From Lutibacter sp. (lineage in GTDB: Bacteria > Bacteroidota > Bacteroidia > Flavobacteriales > Flavobacteriaceae), in contig SDWL01000125.1 of NCBI GenBank assembly GCA_004195315.1, positions 1 to 6,325 on the forward strand: 6,325 bases of DNA, written 5' to 3'. The notes below the pieces were generated by a model. It was not told the origin of the DNA. It saw only the letters and a list, made by a program, of their open reading frames with translations, and made no database searches. Shown here piece after piece: positions 5,381-6,325 of this stretch; the stretch's first letter is position 1; every line of letters begins with the position of its first letter. The position numbers and the translations under genes were made by a program.

Positions 5381-6037
5381 AAATTTAATGTAAGTAATGG
5401 GCTTTCCTTTTTCTAAATATTGACTTTCGTAAAAAGTTTGTGTTGATGTTACTTCAATGGGAGATTCAGAATTTTTGTAAATATCATGGTGTGCATATAA
5501 AACTTCATGACCCGCACCGTGTAATAATCCTAATGTATAACCATGCATAAATTCGCTGTCTGTTTTTAAATTTACAATTCCTTCAGGTATTAAAACGTGA
5601 TGGTATTTTTTTAAAAAATCAGCATTTGTTAAACGATGTTTAGTGCGCGTATATTTAATTTGAGGATCAGGAAAGGTAATCCAAATTTCAGTTACTTCGT
5701 TTTCATTAAAAAGTAAATCTATTAATTCTATTTGAGTTCTTATAAATGTAACATTATTTAGGTTTTCTTCTAAAGCTGTTTTCGCACCACGCCAAAAACG
5801 CGCACCTTTTAAATCAATACCTATATAATTAATGTTTGGATTTTTTCGCGCTAAAGCAATTGTGTATTCACCTTTTCCACAACCTAATTCTAATACAATA
5901 GGATTGTTATTTTTAAAATGAGTATGCCAGTTTCCTTTTAAAGGAGACCCTTTAATTAGCTCTTCTCGTGTAGGTTGAATTACATTTGAAAATGTTTCGT
6001 TTTCACGAAATCTTTTAAGTTTGTTCTTACTGCCCAC
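5366..6037 (-). CDS. trmB: tRNA (guanine-N7-)-methyltransferase TrmB
   Basis: This 223-aa SAM-dependent enzyme methylates G46 in the variable loop of tRNA. Its Rossmann-fold motif I is VLELGCGKGEYTIALA (48-63). YIGIDLKGARFWRGAKTALE (71-90) binds the cofactor ribose. The catalytic stretch is WITFPDPQIKYTRTKHRLT (119-137), and the C-terminal TxYE signature is TFYESQYLEKGKPI (201-214). Length and motif order are as expected for the bacterial family. The start is a GTG (6035-6037). The same frame meets a TAA four codons upstream with no ATG between, and the next methionine is residue 164, so the GTG is forced. The N-terminus MGSKNKLKRFRENETF is the usual one in this group. It follows the small membrane-protein gene after 48 bases without a visible terminator or promoter, so the two are probably co-transcribed. 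Confidence 0.96.
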   Translation of the reverse strand: MGSKNKLKRFRENETFSNVIQPTREELIKGSPLKGNWHTHFKNNNPIVLELGCGKGEYTIALARKNPNINYIGIDLKGARFWRGAKTALEENLNNVTFIRTQIELIDLLFNENEVTEIWITFPDPQIKYTRTKHRLTNADFLKKYHHVLIPEGIVNLKTDSEFMHGYTLGLLHGAGHEVLYAHHDIYKNSESPIEVTSTQTFYESQYLEKGKPITYIKFRINI

Positions 6038-6085
6038 AGAATTTGAGTTTTATAAATAGAATTGAAATTGAGGTTAAATTAGAAA

Positions 6086-6283
6086 CTATTCGTTTCCTGC
6101 TTTTTTGTGTTTTTTTAATTCGCCTAACCAATAAAAAAAGGCCATAAAAGTAATAGCAATAAATATCCAACTTACTGTGCTTTGTAACCACCAATTATCA
6201 GTTGAACTTAAAGCATTAAATGGTTTAAATAACACATTTGTACAAAAATCACCTATTGCCTTAAAAATATTGTTTGCAATCAT
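6086..6283 (-). CDS. Small single-pass membrane protein, function unknown
   Basis: This 65-aa protein has an amphipathic N-terminal part containing LFKPFNAL and DNWWLQ. One membrane helix covers about residues 36-54 (VSWIFIAITFMAFFYWLGE), and a lysine-rich tail (LKKHKKAGNE) should lie in the cytoplasm. I recall similar proteins of 65-75 residues with the pattern LF.PF..L...WW....SWIF in Flavobacteriia, filed as a domain of unknown function (possibly DUF6341), but I cannot verify that name. It is not a known toxin or subunit that I can name. It is first in the row leading to trmB and has a good TAnnTTTG element 22 bases before its ATG, which supports it as a real expressed gene. Confidence 0.8.
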   Translation of the reverse strand: MIANNIFKAIGDFCTNVLFKPFNALSSTDNWWLQSTVSWIFIAITFMAFFYWLGELKKHKKAGNE

Positions 6284-6304
6284 ATCTTAGATTATATTTA
6301 CGGA

Positions 6305-6312
6305 CAAAAGTA
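6305..6312 (-). promoter_or_regulatory. -7 promoter element for the small membrane gene and trmB
   Basis: The minus strand reads TACTTTTG, an exact TAnnTTTG match ending 21 bases before the ATG of the 65-aa gene. The matching -33 TTG would fall beyond the window edge and cannot be checked. Confidence 0.6.
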
Positions 6313-6325
6313 TAAAATATAGTAA

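Overview
The window reads as a piece of a Flavobacteriia (Bacteroidota) genome, probably Flavobacteriaceae. The DNA is AT-rich. All supported genes lie on the minus strand. No start codon is preceded by a clear Shine-Dalgarno sequence, and several starts have the Bacteroidota-type -7 element TAnnTTTG upstream. Protein similarities recalled from memory (short Mrp with a detached NifU-like protein, ~385-aa homogentisate dioxygenase, DUF3108 lipoprotein-like secreted protein) fit the same group. The genus cannot be fixed from this sequence alone.

Layout from left to right; transcription runs right to left. Positions 1 to about 161 are foreign-looking: GC is about 54 percent by hand count, against about 29 percent in the next 80 bases. 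They encode an internal slice of a FabH-type 3-oxoacyl-ACP synthase III. This slice joins abruptly to a flavobacterial DUF3108 gene (to 568), which loses its C-terminal half at the same point. The pattern suits a chimeric join, most likely an assembly or library artefact. From 623 to 3055 is a tyrosine-catabolism pair: hmgA (homogentisate 1,2-dioxygenase) followed by hppD (4-hydroxyphenylpyruvate dioxygenase), closed by a strong hairpin. A 309-bp spacer with a second strong terminator follows. From 3365 to 4744 is an iron-sulfur carrier pair: an Mrp/ApbC-type P-loop ATPase and, 6 nt after it, an 82-aa NifU-like protein. From 4930 to 6283 are an alkyltransferase-like DNA-repair protein, the tRNA m7G46 methyltransferase TrmB and a small one-helix membrane protein.

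The two tyrosine enzymes act in sequence: 4-hydroxyphenylpyruvate to homogentisate to maleylacetoacetate. The ATPase and NifU-like protein are expected to cooperate in loading iron-sulfur clusters. The remaining genes are housekeeping and share no evident pathway.

I see no defence system, mobile element, CRISPR array, RNA gene or biosynthetic cluster. The least ordinary things are the chimeric left edge, a set of degenerate short tandem arrays of 7- and 8-nt period sitting at gene 3' ends, and an Mrp ATPase whose only cysteine is four residues from its C-terminus.
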